From contig JAJNAZ010000005.1 of assembly GCA_021155855.1 (NCBI GenBank), positions 1-64,000 on the forward strand: 64,000 nt of DNA. The letters are read 5' to 3'. The stretch comes from Solirubrobacterales bacterium. Its GTDB lineage: Bacteria > Actinomycetota > Thermoleophilia > Solirubrobacterales > 70-9. This document shows positions 25,678 through 34,652 of the stretch, one piece after another. A program made the position numbers and the translations under genes. The notes under the pieces were generated by a model that worked only from the letters and a program-made list of their open reading frames with translations, was not told the DNA's origin and made no database searches. Each line of letters begins with the position of its first letter. The stretch's first letter is position 1.

Positions 25678-26310
25678 TCAAGGCTGACTGAGAGTCGCCC
25701 GGCGCCGGCGAAGCAGCCAGAACGCGATCGCGGCCAGCAATGCGGCGCCGAGAATGATCGGCAGCGCCAAGCCGAGCCCGCCCGAATCAGAATCACCCGC
25801 AACCGTGCCGAGGACGTCTCCGACCGCAGGCCCGCCACTCTCCGCGGCCTTTGCGGCGCTCGAGCCTCCGCCGGATCCGTGATCTGGACGAGCGGAATCC
25901 GAGCGCTCAGAGCCAGACCCCGCCTGCTGCTCGGGCGCGGTTGCCTCGGCCAGGTCGGCGGCGGCCGCCCCAGTCTCGCCGGCATCCTGCGGCGGGGCCT
26001 CGTTCGCCGGCGAAGGCGATGCGGCCGCTGCCTCGCCGCCGCCGGAATCGGAGCCGGAGCTTTCGCCCCCACCACCGCCGCTACCGCCGGAATCGGAGCC
26101 GGAGCTTTCGCCCCCGCCGCCGCCGCCCCCGCCGCCGCCGCCGCCGCTACCCCCGCCGCCGGCCCCGACGTCTTCGCTCGGCTCATCCCCGCCGGCGCCA
26201 GGGACGTTCTCTATGTACTGCTCGATCGCCGAGTCGTCCTGGGCCGGCGCACTCGCCGGGATCGCCAACAAAACGGCGGCCAGGGTCAGTGCAAGGGAAA
26301 TCCGGCGCAT
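25678..26310 (-). CDS. surface-anchored protein with Gly/Ser stalk
   Basis: A 210-aa product with a signal peptide (ISLALTLAAVLLAIPASAPA, cleaved near residue 23). A short conserved-looking segment (AIEQYIENVPGAGG) is followed by an extended Gly/Ser/Ala stalk (about 45-165), then a C-terminal membrane helix (GLALPIILGAALLAAIAFWL) and RRRR. The architecture is a cell-surface protein tethered by its C-terminus; no LPxTG sortase motif is present. The stalk contains a tandem repeat of ESSGSDSGG units. Function unknown. Confidence 0.8.
   Translation of the reverse strand: MRRISLALTLAAVLLAIPASAPAQDDSAIEQYIENVPGAGGDEPSEDVGAGGGGSGGGGGGGGGGGGESSGSDSGGSGGGGGESSGSDSGGGEAAAASPSPANEAPPQDAGETGAAAADLAEATAPEQQAGSGSERSDSARPDHGSGGGSSAAKAAESGGPAVGDVLGTVAGDSDSGGLGLALPIILGAALLAAIAFWLLRRRRATLSQP
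26041..26115. repeat. tandem repeat encoding the Gly/Ser stalk
   Basis: A unit containing CCGCCGGAATCGGAGCCGG and then AGCTTTCGCCCCC occurs twice (about 26040-26077 and 26085-26118), flanked by CCGCCG triplets. It encodes the repeated Gly/Ser segment. Such tracts commonly vary in length between strains. Confidence 0.7.
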
Positions 26311-26423
26311 ACGACAGTGTACGTTCCTGACCGCCCCAAGCTGACACCTCGGCGAGGCGACTCCTCACAGCGGCCGGGCACGGGCCCGAGCCGGGCAACG
26401 TCAGCATCCGGCTCGGTCGAACG

Positions 26424-26429
26424 TATCTT
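26424..26429 (+). promoter_or_regulatory. -10 element of the 26438 gene
   Basis: TATCTT ends 8 nt before the GTG at 26438, the same hexamer and spacing seen at rpsL on the other strand. No Shine-Dalgarno is present. Confidence 0.4.
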
Positions 26430-26437
26430 GAGACGCC

Positions 26438-28411
26438 GTGAGCAGCCGCCAGGAGACGCTCGACCAGCGCCTGCCGTCCGAGGGTGCGTGGGCCCGCCTC
26501 ACTCGCAAAACAACCCGCATCGAGCTCGGTCCCCGGCTCGCCGGCACGGTGCTCCCGTTCGCGCTCGTCGTCTTCCTCGCCCTCGAGGGAGGCGGCTACG
26601 ACGCGGTCGTGCGGAGCGAGGTCGGGCTCGCGGTCTGGTGGATCGTCCTGCTCGGCGCGGTCGTCGGGCTGCTGCCCGCGGTGCGACCCTCGGGCGCAGC
26701 TTTGATTGGGCTCGGCGCGCTCGCCGCCTTCGCCCTCTGGACGGCGCTCGCGATCGCCTGGTCGGACTCGGCCGAACGCGGCGTAGCCGAGGTGGCGCGC
26801 GTCGCGACCTACCTCGGCGTGCTCGTGCTGGCGGTCGCGGTTCAGGGCAAAGATGGGCTGCGGCGGGCCGTGTATGCGATCGGAGCGGCGCTTGCGCTCG
26901 TCGGCACGCTCGCGCTCCTCTCGCGGCTGCACCCGGGCTGGTTTCCGGCCGACGAGACGGCGGTCGCACTCGAATCGGCCCGCGCGCGCCTCAACTACCC
27001 GGTCAATTACTGGAACGGGCTCGCGGCGCTGATGGCGATCGGGCTGCCGCTCGTGCTCGCGATCGCGACGGACGCGCGCCGGATCGTCACGGCTGCGCTG
27101 GCTGCGGCCGCCGTCCCGGTGATGGCCCTGGTCGCCTACTACACGCTCTCGCGCGGCGGGGTGGTGGAGATCGCGGCCGCGATCGTTGCCTTCGTGGTGC
27201 TGTACCCGCGACGTCTCGCGGCCCTGCCGACCCTGATGCTGGGAACGCTCGGCGGAGGTCTGCTGATCGCCGCCGCCACGCAGCGCGACGAACTCGCCGA
27301 CGGTCTTTCGAACGCGACGGCGCTCGCGCAGGGCGACGAGATGCTCGTGATGACGCTGGTCGTAGGCGCCGGAACGGGGCTACTTCACGCCGCCGTCGGC
27401 ATCGCCGCGCGCCACGGGATCGGTCCTCGGTTCGCCGTCGGTCGTCGGGCCACCCGCGCCGCAGTCGGCGTCGGGCTGGCCTCGCTGCTGGTCGCGCTCC
27501 TGCTCGCTGGCGGCAGCGGGGAGCTCTCCGACCGTTGGGAGGAGTTCAAGAACCCGAGCATCGCCGACAACAGGAGTGCCGAGCGGTTCGAGAGCGCGAG
27601 CGGAAACGGCCGCTATCAGTACTGGCAGGCGGCGCTCGACGCGAACGCGACCGCACCCGTGACCGGAGTCGGCCCCGGAACCTATGAGTACTTCTGGGCG
27701 CGGGAGGGCACGATTCCAGGCTTCGTCCGCGACGCTCACTCGCTCTTTTTCGAGGTCCTGGCCGAGGTCGGGATCGTCGGGCTGCTGCTGATCGGCGGGT
27801 TCGTTGTCGGCGTGATCGCCTTCGGCGTCCGCGGCGCGGCATCGAGCGACCCTGCGTCGCGCCCATGGCTGGCGGCGGCGACGGCGGCGTCCGTCGGCTT
27901 CGGCGTCGCCGCCGCGGTCGACTGGGTGTGGGAGCTGGCGGTCGTACCCGTGGCCTTCCTGCTCCTGGCCGCGGCGATCCTCACCCATCGGCGCCCAGCT
28001 CCAAACGCCGAGCCGCGGGCGCTCGCCCGGATCGTGATCGCGGTCTCGGCTCTCGCCGCGATCGTCGTGATCGCAGTCCCGCTCGCCGGCACCATCTACG
28101 TCCGTGCGAGCAAGCAAGACGTCGATCAAGGACATCTCGATACCGCCCTCGACGAGGCGCGTCGCGCCACCGAGATTCAGCCCTGGGCCGCCTCGTCGCA
28201 CCTGCAGGAGGCCCTGGTGCTCGAGCTGCAGGGAAATCTCGACGCGGCGGCGACCGCGGCGCGAGCCGCGACCGAGGACGAGCCCACCAACTGGCGCACG
28301 TGGCTGGTGCTGTCGCGGATCGAGACCAACCGCGGCGAGTCCGCGGCCGGCGTCGTCGCCTACCGGGAGGCCCGCGACCTCAACCCGCGCTCGGACCTGT
28401 TTGACCGATGA
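26438..28411 (+). CDS. O-antigen ligase/polymerase-like membrane protein with C-terminal TPR region
   Basis: A 657-aa polytopic protein with about 12 hydrophobic segments. The Wzy_C/WaaL-type signature region lies in the large periplasmic loop around residues 385-430 (GNGRYQYWQAAL, then TGVGPGTYEYF, then DAHSLFFEVLAEVGI). The last 110 residues after the final membrane span are TPR-like (DEARRATEIQPWAASSHLQE). Such proteins polymerise or transfer lipid-linked polysaccharide on the outer face of the membrane. It opens the surface-polysaccharide region, divergent from the stalk protein gene and coupled (ATGA) to the next gene. Confidence 0.85.
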   Translation: MSSRQETLDQRLPSEGAWARLTRKTTRIELGPRLAGTVLPFALVVFLALEGGGYDAVVRSEVGLAVWWIVLLGAVVGLLPAVRPSGAALIGLGALAAFALWTALAIAWSDSAERGVAEVARVATYLGVLVLAVAVQGKDGLRRAVYAIGAALALVGTLALLSRLHPGWFPADETAVALESARARLNYPVNYWNGLAALMAIGLPLVLAIATDARRIVTAALAAAAVPVMALVAYYTLSRGGVVEIAAAIVAFVVLYPRRLAALPTLMLGTLGGGLLIAAATQRDELADGLSNATALAQGDEMLVMTLVVGAGTGLLHAAVGIAARHGIGPRFAVGRRATRAAVGVGLASLLVALLLAGGSGELSDRWEEFKNPSIADNRSAERFESASGNGRYQYWQAALDANATAPVTGVGPGTYEYFWAREGTIPGFVRDAHSLFFEVLAEVGIVGLLLIGGFVVGVIAFGVRGAASSDPASRPWLAAATAASVGFGVAAAVDWVWELAVVPVAFLLLAAAILTHRRPAPNAEPRALARIVIAVSALAAIVVIAVPLAGTIYVRASKQDVDQGHLDTALDEARRATEIQPWAASSHLQEALVLELQGNLDAAATAARAATEDEPTNWRTWLVLSRIETNRGESAAGVVAYREARDLNPRSDLFDR

Positions 28412-28659
28412 CCCAGGAGGAACCGAGAATGCCCGAGGCCCACGACACCAGCGCGATCGCGAAACGGCTTGAGGACTCGCGCCCGGTCCCCCGGGCGGTC
28501 TTCCGCGGCGAGCTGAGGAGGGATCTGCTCTCGGCCCACGGGCCTGGCCAGCCGATCCGGCGTCTTCGCCTGTTGATCGCGGCGTGCTCGCTCTCGGGCG
28601 GGCTGCTGCTCGCGGTCGCCGCGGTCGGTGTCGTCGGCGCGGGGCCGCTCGCCGCGTGA
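28408..28659 (+). CDS. small single-pass membrane protein
   Basis: An 83-aa product whose ATG overlaps the upstream stop (ATGA, 28408-28411). A charged N-terminal half (residues 1-50) precedes one membrane helix (LLIAACSLSGGLLLAVAAVGVVGAG would span 53-77; quoted only to mark the region). It ends 3 nt before the convergent ECF sigma gene. The layout, a cytoplasmic segment plus one helix, would fit a small sigma-factor partner, but there is no recognisable zinc anti-sigma motif. Confidence 0.6.
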   Translation: MTQEEPRMPEAHDTSAIAKRLEDSRPVPRAVFRGELRRDLLSAHGPGQPIRRLRLLIAACSLSGGLLLAVAAVGVVGAGPLAA

Positions 28660-28662
28660 CTG

Positions 28663-29196
28663 CTACGCCCGCTCGCGGCGCGCGAGCTCAGAGGACTCAA
28701 GCTCTGAGTGCAGTCGCCGCAGGGTCCGGGAGAGGATCTGCTGAACGTTGGCCAGTGTCAGCCCGGTGAACTCGGCGATCTCGGGTCCGGTGAGCTCGCC
28801 GCCGAAGCGCAGCGCGATCAGCTCGCGCTCGCGCTCGCCGAGGCCGGCAAGCGCCCGATCGAGCTCGGGATCGATCCCCAGGTCCTCCTCCGGTGCGGGC
28901 ACGGAGCCGAGCCTGTCCTCGGCCTCGGCACCCTCGACGGGCTGGCGAAAGCGCGAACGGTCGCGGCGGTAGTGGTCGATGAGCAGGTTGCGCGCGATCG
29001 AGAGCAGCCAGGTGGCCGCTTGGCCCCGCTGCGGATCGAACCTGCTCCACGCCCGTAGCGCCCGCTCGAAGGTCTGTTGGGTCAGATCCTCGGCGTCGTC
29101 GCGGGAGGCCACGCGGTACCCGAAGAACCCGTAGACGCGCCACACCTGTTCGTCGTAGAGCTCGGCGAAGGCGGCGCTCTTGGCGCGGCGCGCCAT
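28663..29196 (-). CDS. ECF-type RNA polymerase sigma factor
   Basis: A 177-aa sigma-70 family protein with only regions 2 and 4. Region 2 is FAELYDEQVWRVYGFFGYRV, then DAEDLTQQTFERAL; region 4 is LTGPEIAEFTGLTLANVQQI, with LSRTLRRLHSEL after it. The linker between them is acidic. It starts 2 nt after the aminotransferase gene, so it is the last gene of the polysaccharide operon starting at 31444. No adjacent anti-sigma gene is obvious. Confidence 0.92.
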   Translation of the reverse strand: MARRAKSAAFAELYDEQVWRVYGFFGYRVASRDDAEDLTQQTFERALRAWSRFDPQRGQAATWLLSIARNLLIDHYRRDRSRFRQPVEGAEAEDRLGSVPAPEEDLGIDPELDRALAGLGERERELIALRFGGELTGPEIAEFTGLTLANVQQILSRTLRRLHSELESSELARRERA

Positions 29197-29198
29197 CG

Positions 29199-30344
29199 TC
29201 AGGTGGCGCCTCCAGCCAGGGCCGTCGAGGGTGCAGCGAGGCTCGGCTCGAGCCGCGCGCAGACCTCCAGCACCTCCGCCTCGGAGATCCCGTTGAAGAT
29301 CGGCAGCGAGAGCTCCTCCGCCGCCCAGCGCTCGGCGCTCTTCAACGCGACGCGCGGCGACCGAGTGCCCGAGGCGAAGGGCGGCTGCTGATGGACGGCG
29401 GGGGAGTAATGGATTCCCGTGCCCACCCGGCGGACCTCGAGCTCGGCGCGCAAGAGATCGCGCGCACCGGTGCGGATTGGGAACAGGTGGTGGACATCCT
29501 CGGCCTCGGGGCGTGTTGACAGCGCGCCAACGCCGGCCGGGAGCCGATCAGCATAGGTACGGGCGGCGCGGCGGCGGCTCGCGTTCCAGGCGTCGAGGCG
29601 GCCGAGCTTCACGCCAAGGACTGCGGCTTGGATCGTGTCGAGCCGGGCGTTGAAGCCGGCGATCGCGTGGTCTCCCTTTCCGAGCTGCCCGAGGTTTCGC
29701 AGCCGCCGCGCCGTCTTCGCGACGGCCGGGTCACCGCTGCACACGGCGCCGCCATCGCCCGCCGCTCCCAGGTTCTTGCTCGGATAGAAGCTGAACGCCG
29801 CAGCGTGGCCGAAGCTCCCCACCCGCCGCCCGCGCCACCGAGCCCCGTGCGCCTGGGCGGCATCCTCGAGCACCGCGAGCCCACGATCGGAGGCGAAGAT
29901 GCCGACCGCGTCCATGTCGCACGCCTGCCCGTAGAGGTGGACCGGCATAACGGCAACGGTCCGCTCGCTGACGGCCGCCGCCGCCGAATCGAGGTCGATC
30001 AGGCCAGTCTCGCCGTCGACGTCGCAAAAGACCGGCTTCGCGCCGGCGTGCACCAGTGCCAGCGCTGAGGCGATGTAGGTGTGGGCGGGGACGATCACCT
30101 CGTCACCCGGTCTCACGCCAACGGCGATCGCGGCGATCGTCAGGGCCGTGGTGCCCGAGCTCACCCCCACCGCCTCGCTCACCCCGAGATAGTCCGCGAA
30201 CTCGGATTCGAAGCGCTCGAGCGCATTTCCGAGGATGAAGTCGCCGCCTGCGATCACCGCGTCCATGGCTTCGCGGATCTCACCCGCGAGCGGCCCGTGC
30301 ACCCGAGCGAGGTCGACGAACGGAATCGGGTCGGATGCGTTCAC
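29199..30344 (-). CDS. DegT/DnrJ/EryC1 sugar aminotransferase (WbpE-like)
   Basis: PLP enzyme that aminates a 3-keto (or 4-keto) nucleotide sugar. It is 381 aa from GTG 30344. The family signatures are SSGTTALTIAAIAVGVRPGD (about 58-77), DAAQAHGA and the PLP lysine in FYPSKNLGAAGDGG (about residue 185). The GTG overlaps the stop of the DUF354-like gene (GTGA). With the Gfo/Idh dehydrogenase and N-acetyltransferase nearby, it fits the WbpB-WbpE-WbpD route to 2,3-diacetamido sugars. Confidence 0.92.
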   Translation of the reverse strand: MNASDPIPFVDLARVHGPLAGEIREAMDAVIAGGDFILGNALERFESEFADYLGVSEAVGVSSGTTALTIAAIAVGVRPGDEVIVPAHTYIASALALVHAGAKPVFCDVDGETGLIDLDSAAAAVSERTVAVMPVHLYGQACDMDAVGIFASDRGLAVLEDAAQAHGARWRGRRVGSFGHAAAFSFYPSKNLGAAGDGGAVCSGDPAVAKTARRLRNLGQLGKGDHAIAGFNARLDTIQAAVLGVKLGRLDAWNASRRRAARTYADRLPAGVGALSTRPEAEDVHHLFPIRTGARDLLRAELEVRRVGTGIHYSPAVHQQPPFASGTRSPRVALKSAERWAAEELSLPIFNGISEAEVLEVCARLEPSLAAPSTALAGGAT

Positions 30345-31444
30345 CCCAGGCCTCTCTTCCGACTCAGAAGCTCGAAGACCGCGCCGGCGAAGGTGGCCTC
30401 GATCACGGCACCACGCTCTCGAATCCGCTCCGCCACGGGCGCGAGGCGCCGCCCGTCGAGCGAGATCTGCGAGGGCGTGGTGATGTGCTGGAGTCTGCCC
30501 TCCGATTCCAGCAGCCGGTCGACCGCCGGTCGGCGCCCGGAGAAGACGCTGAACGTCGGCACTCCAAGCAGGGCAGCCTCGCGCGTCATCGTCCCTCCGC
30601 CACCGAGGAAGGCGTCGGCCTCGAGCAGCAGCGAGTCGACTTCGACCGCCTCGGTCGGGACGCTGCAGCTCGGGAGCCCGAGTTCCTCGATCGCACGCCG
30701 CTGCGATTCGTGGCGAACGAGAACCACGCAGGCGGCGCCTCGGCGGAAGCAGAGCTCGCGCAGGCAAGCGATAAAGAGCGGGTTCGCGCGCCGGTGATAT
30801 GCCGCGCCCGTCGGCTCCGCCCTCGCGACGACCAGCGGCGCGTCCCTGGAACGGGACCCGCCGCGCCGTCCCGGAACGGCGCGGTCGTCTCCCGGGTGGG
30901 CTAGGTAGAGCTCCTCCTTCAACCCCTCGTAGCGCACGGTCTTCCTCGCACGGGCGCCCTGGCGGCGGACGACGCGGTCGGGCAACGCCGCCGGAAGCAG
31001 TACGCGCTCGGCGAGCCGGAAGGCGAGGTGGTTGGCCGGCTGGTACTCGTAATCCATCGCCGTCACACTCGGGATCCGTAACACGCTCGCAGCGACGAGC
31101 TGCGCGTAGGAGTTGTGCGAGAGTGCGACATCGGGCCGGGTGGCGCGCGCCCAGCGCGCGAGGTCACGGACACGGCCTACGAGGGCGCCGACATCAAAGC
31201 CCCCGCCGCCGATGCTCGCGGCGCCGATCACTTCGGCGCCGGGCAGGTGGCTGCGCGCGAGAGCGACGGTCTGCGCGTGGTCGCGCGCCGTCACGAGCAC
31301 CTCGGCTCCGCCGCGTTCGAGGCGCTCGGCGATCGGGGCGAAGAGCCGCGCATGGGGCGAGTTGGAGAGGTCAATCCAGACACGCGGCGCGCAGGTCGCA
31401 GCTCCCTCGAGGGTGGAGATATCCTCCGCGCGGGTGCCTGGCAC
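30341..31444 (-). CDS. DUF354-type glycosyltransferase-like protein
   Basis: A 367-aa protein whose start of homology is VWIDLSNSPHARLFAPI, the usual N-terminus of the DUF354 family. Later it has LARWARATRPDVALSHNSYA, and a C-terminal GGGGTMTREAALLG nucleotide-sugar-binding-like motif, resembling GT-B enzymes such as WecB. GTG 31444 was chosen because an earlier in-frame start would run through the divergent acetyltransferase gene; the exact start is uncertain. It is the first gene of the operon continuing to the aminotransferase and sigma factor. Confidence 0.75.
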   Translation of the reverse strand: MPGTRAEDISTLEGAATCAPRVWIDLSNSPHARLFAPIAERLERGGAEVLVTARDHAQTVALARSHLPGAEVIGAASIGGGGFDVGALVGRVRDLARWARATRPDVALSHNSYAQLVAASVLRIPSVTAMDYEYQPANHLAFRLAERVLLPAALPDRVVRRQGARARKTVRYEGLKEELYLAHPGDDRAVPGRRGGSRSRDAPLVVARAEPTGAAYHRRANPLFIACLRELCFRRGAACVVLVRHESQRRAIEELGLPSCSVPTEAVEVDSLLLEADAFLGGGGTMTREAALLGVPTFSVFSGRRPAVDRLLESEGRLQHITTPSQISLDGRRLAPVAERIRERGAVIEATFAGAVFELLSRKRGLG

Positions 31445-31453
31445 GCCCGAGTC

Positions 31454-31984
31454 ATGAACTCGCGACCGAGCAACGAAGCTCCTCATCGGTTGCTCCGCGA
31501 CTGCCGATTCGGCGACGGGGTGATCGTCCATAGCTTCACCAACCTTTACGGCTGCGAGGTCGGAGACGAGAGCCGCATCGGCCCATTCGTAGAGATCCAG
31601 GACGATGTCTCGGTCGGAGCCCGCTGCAAGGTGCAGAGCCACACCTTCATCTGCTCAGGGGTGGTGATCGAGGACGGCGTCTTCATCGGGCACGGCGTGA
31701 ATTTCGTCAACGACAAGCGGCCGCGGGCGACGCGCTCCGACGGCGTCCTCCAGGCCCCCGGCGACTGGGAGCGACTCGACGTGCGGGTCGGCGCCGGGGC
31801 CACGATCGGGTCCGCCGCGACAATCCTCGGCGGCGTCACGATCGGCGCGGGGGCGATGATCGGCGCCGGAGCGGTCGTCACCCACGACGTTCCCGCGGAA
31901 ACCACCGTCACCGGAAATCCCGCCGTGCCGTTGCCCGCTGGAGAGGCGGTCGAGCCGGGGCGGCGCGTCGACCCGGCCACCTAG
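31454..31984 (+). CDS. left-handed beta-helix N-acetyltransferase (WbpD-like)
   Basis: A 176-aa hexapeptide-repeat acyltransferase. Imperfect (I/V)-G-x-x-x-x repeats run from about residue 25 to 150 (DESRIGPFVEI, GATIGSAATILGGVTIGAGA). An FVNDKRPRATR loop sits in mid-protein, like the catalytic-loop region of WbpD/FdtC sugar N-acetyltransferases. It probably acetylates the amino group added by the aminotransferase. The start is 9 bp from the divergent DUF354-like gene, and the end overlaps the convergent sugar transferase by 4 bp. Confidence 0.87.
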   Translation: MNSRPSNEAPHRLLRDCRFGDGVIVHSFTNLYGCEVGDESRIGPFVEIQDDVSVGARCKVQSHTFICSGVVIEDGVFIGHGVNFVNDKRPRATRSDGVLQAPGDWERLDVRVGAGATIGSAATILGGVTIGAGAMIGAGAVVTHDVPAETTVTGNPAVPLPAGEAVEPGRRVDPAT

Positions 31985-33471
31985 TTCGTCCCGCGTCGCC
32001 GAAGCACCGCGGGCAGTGTCTTGAACAGCAGGCGGAAATCCATCCACAGCGACCAGTTCGTGACGTAGATGTAGTCGAGCTTGACCATCTCCTCGAAGGG
32101 GATGCTGGTACGGCCGAGCACCTGCCAGAGGCCGGTGATCCCGGGGGTGAGGTCGAGCCGGCCACGTTCCCTGCCACCGACCCGGGCGTCCTCCTCGACC
32201 GGCAGCGGACGCGGTCCGACGAGGCTCATCTCCCCGCGCAGCACGTTCCAGAGCTGTGGCAGCTCGTCGAGGCTCGTGACGCGCAGGATTCGCCCGACTC
32301 GAGTAATTCGTGGATCGTGCTCGAGCAGGAGCCAGTTCGGATCGCGGCTGGACGCGAGCAACTCGCCTCTCCGACGCTCGGCGTCGGCGGTCATCGTCCG
32401 GAACTTGAGCAGCGTGAACCGCCTGCCGCGGCGGCCCACCCGCGTCTGCCGGAAGAGGACGGGCCCCGGTGTATCGAGCTTGATTGCAAACGCAATCAAG
32501 GGATAGAGAGGGACCGCGGGCAGCAGCAGCGTCGCTGCCACCGCGATATCAAACCCCCGCTTGATCAACCTCGAGGTGCGGCTGAGGACACAGGGATTGA
32601 TGCCGAAGACGGTCACCCCCTCCACCTCGTCGAGCTCGGTCGAGGGCCCGAAGGCGTCGGCGGCGGCGGGCAGGATGCTCGCCTTGACCGAGTGGCGGCG
32701 ACAGGTGTCGAGCATCTCGACGACCGCCGGACCGCTGATCTCCGGCCGGCAGATGACCACGCGGTGCGCGCCGGTGGACTCGATCGCGCGGTCGAGGTCA
32801 GAGGTGCGGCCGACGACCGGAATGCCGCTCGCGTCCGCGGCCGCCGCCGCGGGACCATTCACCCCGTCGGCGGAACGGATCAAGCCGACGGTCGCGAGAC
32901 CGTACTCCGGGTGCTGCTCGAGCTTGCGGACCAGGATCGCGGCACCGGGCCCGGTACCGACCATCAGCACCCGCTCGGGACCCAGGATGCGCGGCAGCAG
33001 GGCGCGCACGGCGGCCCGCAGCCCGGCAGCCAGGACGAGAGCGCCGGTCGCAAACGCGAGCCCTTCTTCGAAGTAAAGCGCCTCCACCGGCAGCGCCTTG
33101 GTCAGCCCCCAATAGAGGAGCGTCCCGACGAGGACGGCGTGGAAAAGCCACGGGAGGTCGTCGATGCTGGAGTGGCTGATCCGCTTCGTGTCGCGCTCGT
33201 AGAGGCCGTAGAGCTTGAAGACGACGAGCCAGGCCGGCAAGCTGGCGGCGAGCACCACAAGCATCGTGCCGCGGCCACCGGCGACGATGATGGTCACCGC
33301 CCCTGCGAGGGCGATCGAGACGAGGTCGCTGAGGGCGAGGAGGCGCCGGGTCACACCGTCGCGGTCGAGCGAGCCGAACCGCCCGTCGGCGCCGGGCCGA
33401 GCCGAGCCGGCGGACATGTCGGTGCCGCCCTGGACGGCTACCGGCGAGCTGCCGCCGTCGGCTAACTCCAC
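31981..33471 (-). CDS. polyprenyl-phosphate sugar phosphotransferase (initiating transferase)
   Basis: Starts polysaccharide repeat-unit assembly by moving a sugar-1-phosphate onto undecaprenyl phosphate. It is 496 aa: about four N-terminal membrane helices, a Rossmann-like CoA-binding-type domain (LMVGTGPGAAILVRKL, about 165-180), a fifth hydrophobic segment, and the WbaP-type catalytic domain with KRGFDIAVAA, FRQTRVGRRGR, LLKFRTM, TSLDELPQLWNVLRGEMSL and GPRPLP. The GTG start overlaps the upstream oxidoreductase by 10 nt; ATG 33417 is an alternative. Confidence 0.93.
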   Translation of the reverse strand: MELADGGSSPVAVQGGTDMSAGSARPGADGRFGSLDRDGVTRRLLALSDLVSIALAGAVTIIVAGGRGTMLVVLAASLPAWLVVFKLYGLYERDTKRISHSSIDDLPWLFHAVLVGTLLYWGLTKALPVEALYFEEGLAFATGALVLAAGLRAAVRALLPRILGPERVLMVGTGPGAAILVRKLEQHPEYGLATVGLIRSADGVNGPAAAAADASGIPVVGRTSDLDRAIESTGAHRVVICRPEISGPAVVEMLDTCRRHSVKASILPAAADAFGPSTELDEVEGVTVFGINPCVLSRTSRLIKRGFDIAVAATLLLPAVPLYPLIAFAIKLDTPGPVLFRQTRVGRRGRRFTLLKFRTMTADAERRRGELLASSRDPNWLLLEHDPRITRVGRILRVTSLDELPQLWNVLRGEMSLVGPRPLPVEEDARVGGRERGRLDLTPGITGLWQVLGRTSIPFEEMVKLDYIYVTNWSLWMDFRLLFKTLPAVLRRRGTN

Positions 33472-34556
33472 GCTTCCCTCTCGAGCCCGGCGCCGTGCGC
33501 CGCGACGGGCACCGCGCGCCCCCCGTCCGCCATCGAGGCCTCGGTCGCCTCCACCATGCGGATCACGTCGACCGCGATCCGGGAGTTGGGGAGTTCATCG
33601 ACCTCGCCGCGGATCGCACCGGCGAAGTCCTTCAGCTCGAGCGCGATCGGCTCGCTGGTGTCGACCCGAGGCGAGACGATGTCACCGGTCCGATACGCGA
33701 GGTGGTATTCGCCGTAGGTCTCGGGGTCGCGGTACTCGATCCCGCTGTCGTAGATCCTGACCGGTTCGGGGCTGTTGTCCTCGTAGACCGCCATCTTCTC
33801 GCTGCCGACGAGGACCGTCCGGCGCAGCTTGCTGGGCGCGAGCCAGCTCAGCTCCATGTTCGCGACAAGGCCGTCCTCGAAGATGGCGTTGACGAAGGCG
33901 AAGTCGGCGACGCCGGTGGATATCACGTCGCGTCCCATGGCGCTCACATTGTGCGGAAGCGAGTCGAGCCAGTAGCGCAGGATCGAGAAGTCATGCGGGC
34001 CGAGGTCGAAGACGACGCTGACGTCGCTGCGATAGGGGCCGAGGTTGACTCGGCTCGAGGAGATGTAGTGGAGCTCGCCCAATTCCCCGGCCTCGAGGAT
34101 TCGCTTTATCGCGCGAACCGGCGGGCTGTAGAGGAACGTGTGACCGCACATCAGCACGCGGTCGTGCTCCCCGGCAAGCTGCACGAGGATCCGAGCCTCG
34201 CCGCTCGAGGCGGCGAGCGGCTTCTCGACAAATACGTGCTTTCCGGCCCGAAGGGCACTCGAGACCAGGCTCGCGTGGGTAAACACCGGTGTCGCGATCA
34301 CGACACCGTCGATCGACTCGTCGGCGAGCACCGCCTCGAACTCGTTGCTGCTCGCGGCGGCCGGATACCGGCGCTGGTAATGCGCCACCCGCGCCGGGTC
34401 GATGTCGCAGATACGTCCCACGTCGACATCGGGCATGTCGCTCAGGACTCGAAGCCGGTTCGGACCCCAGTAGCCGAGCCCGGCGACGGCGAGATTCAGC
34501 CGTGGCGGCGACCCGTCTACGATCGAGCCCGAGCCTGCCGTCCTGCTAGTGGTCAC
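33462..34556 (-). CDS. Gfo/Idh/MocA-family oxidoreductase (WbpB-like)
   Basis: NAD(P)-dependent sugar dehydrogenase, 364 aa. The Rossmann motif is VAGLGYWGPNRLRVL near residue 23. The E-K-P motif is VFVEKPLAAS (about 110), and the substrate-domain motif is DLGPHDFSILRYW (about 185). Together with the DegT aminotransferase and the hexapeptide acetyltransferase, it fits the WbpB step (oxidation at C3 of a UDP-GlcNAc-derived uronic acid). Start ATG 34556. It is transcribed with the initiating sugar transferase. Confidence 0.9.
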   Translation of the reverse strand: MTTSRTAGSGSIVDGSPPRLNLAVAGLGYWGPNRLRVLSDMPDVDVGRICDIDPARVAHYQRRYPAAASSNEFEAVLADESIDGVVIATPVFTHASLVSSALRAGKHVFVEKPLAASSGEARILVQLAGEHDRVLMCGHTFLYSPPVRAIKRILEAGELGELHYISSSRVNLGPYRSDVSVVFDLGPHDFSILRYWLDSLPHNVSAMGRDVISTGVADFAFVNAIFEDGLVANMELSWLAPSKLRRTVLVGSEKMAVYEDNSPEPVRIYDSGIEYRDPETYGEYHLAYRTGDIVSPRVDTSEPIALELKDFAGAIRGEVDELPNSRIAVDVIRMVEATEASMADGGRAVPVAAHGAGLEREAWS

Positions 34557-34652
34557 GTCCTGGCCCCGGTGCGTCTCCCGAGGGACTTACCGACATCCAG
34601 TCAACATAACCTGCTGCCACGCAGGTCGTTTGCCGGTCGCCCCATCGCTCCA

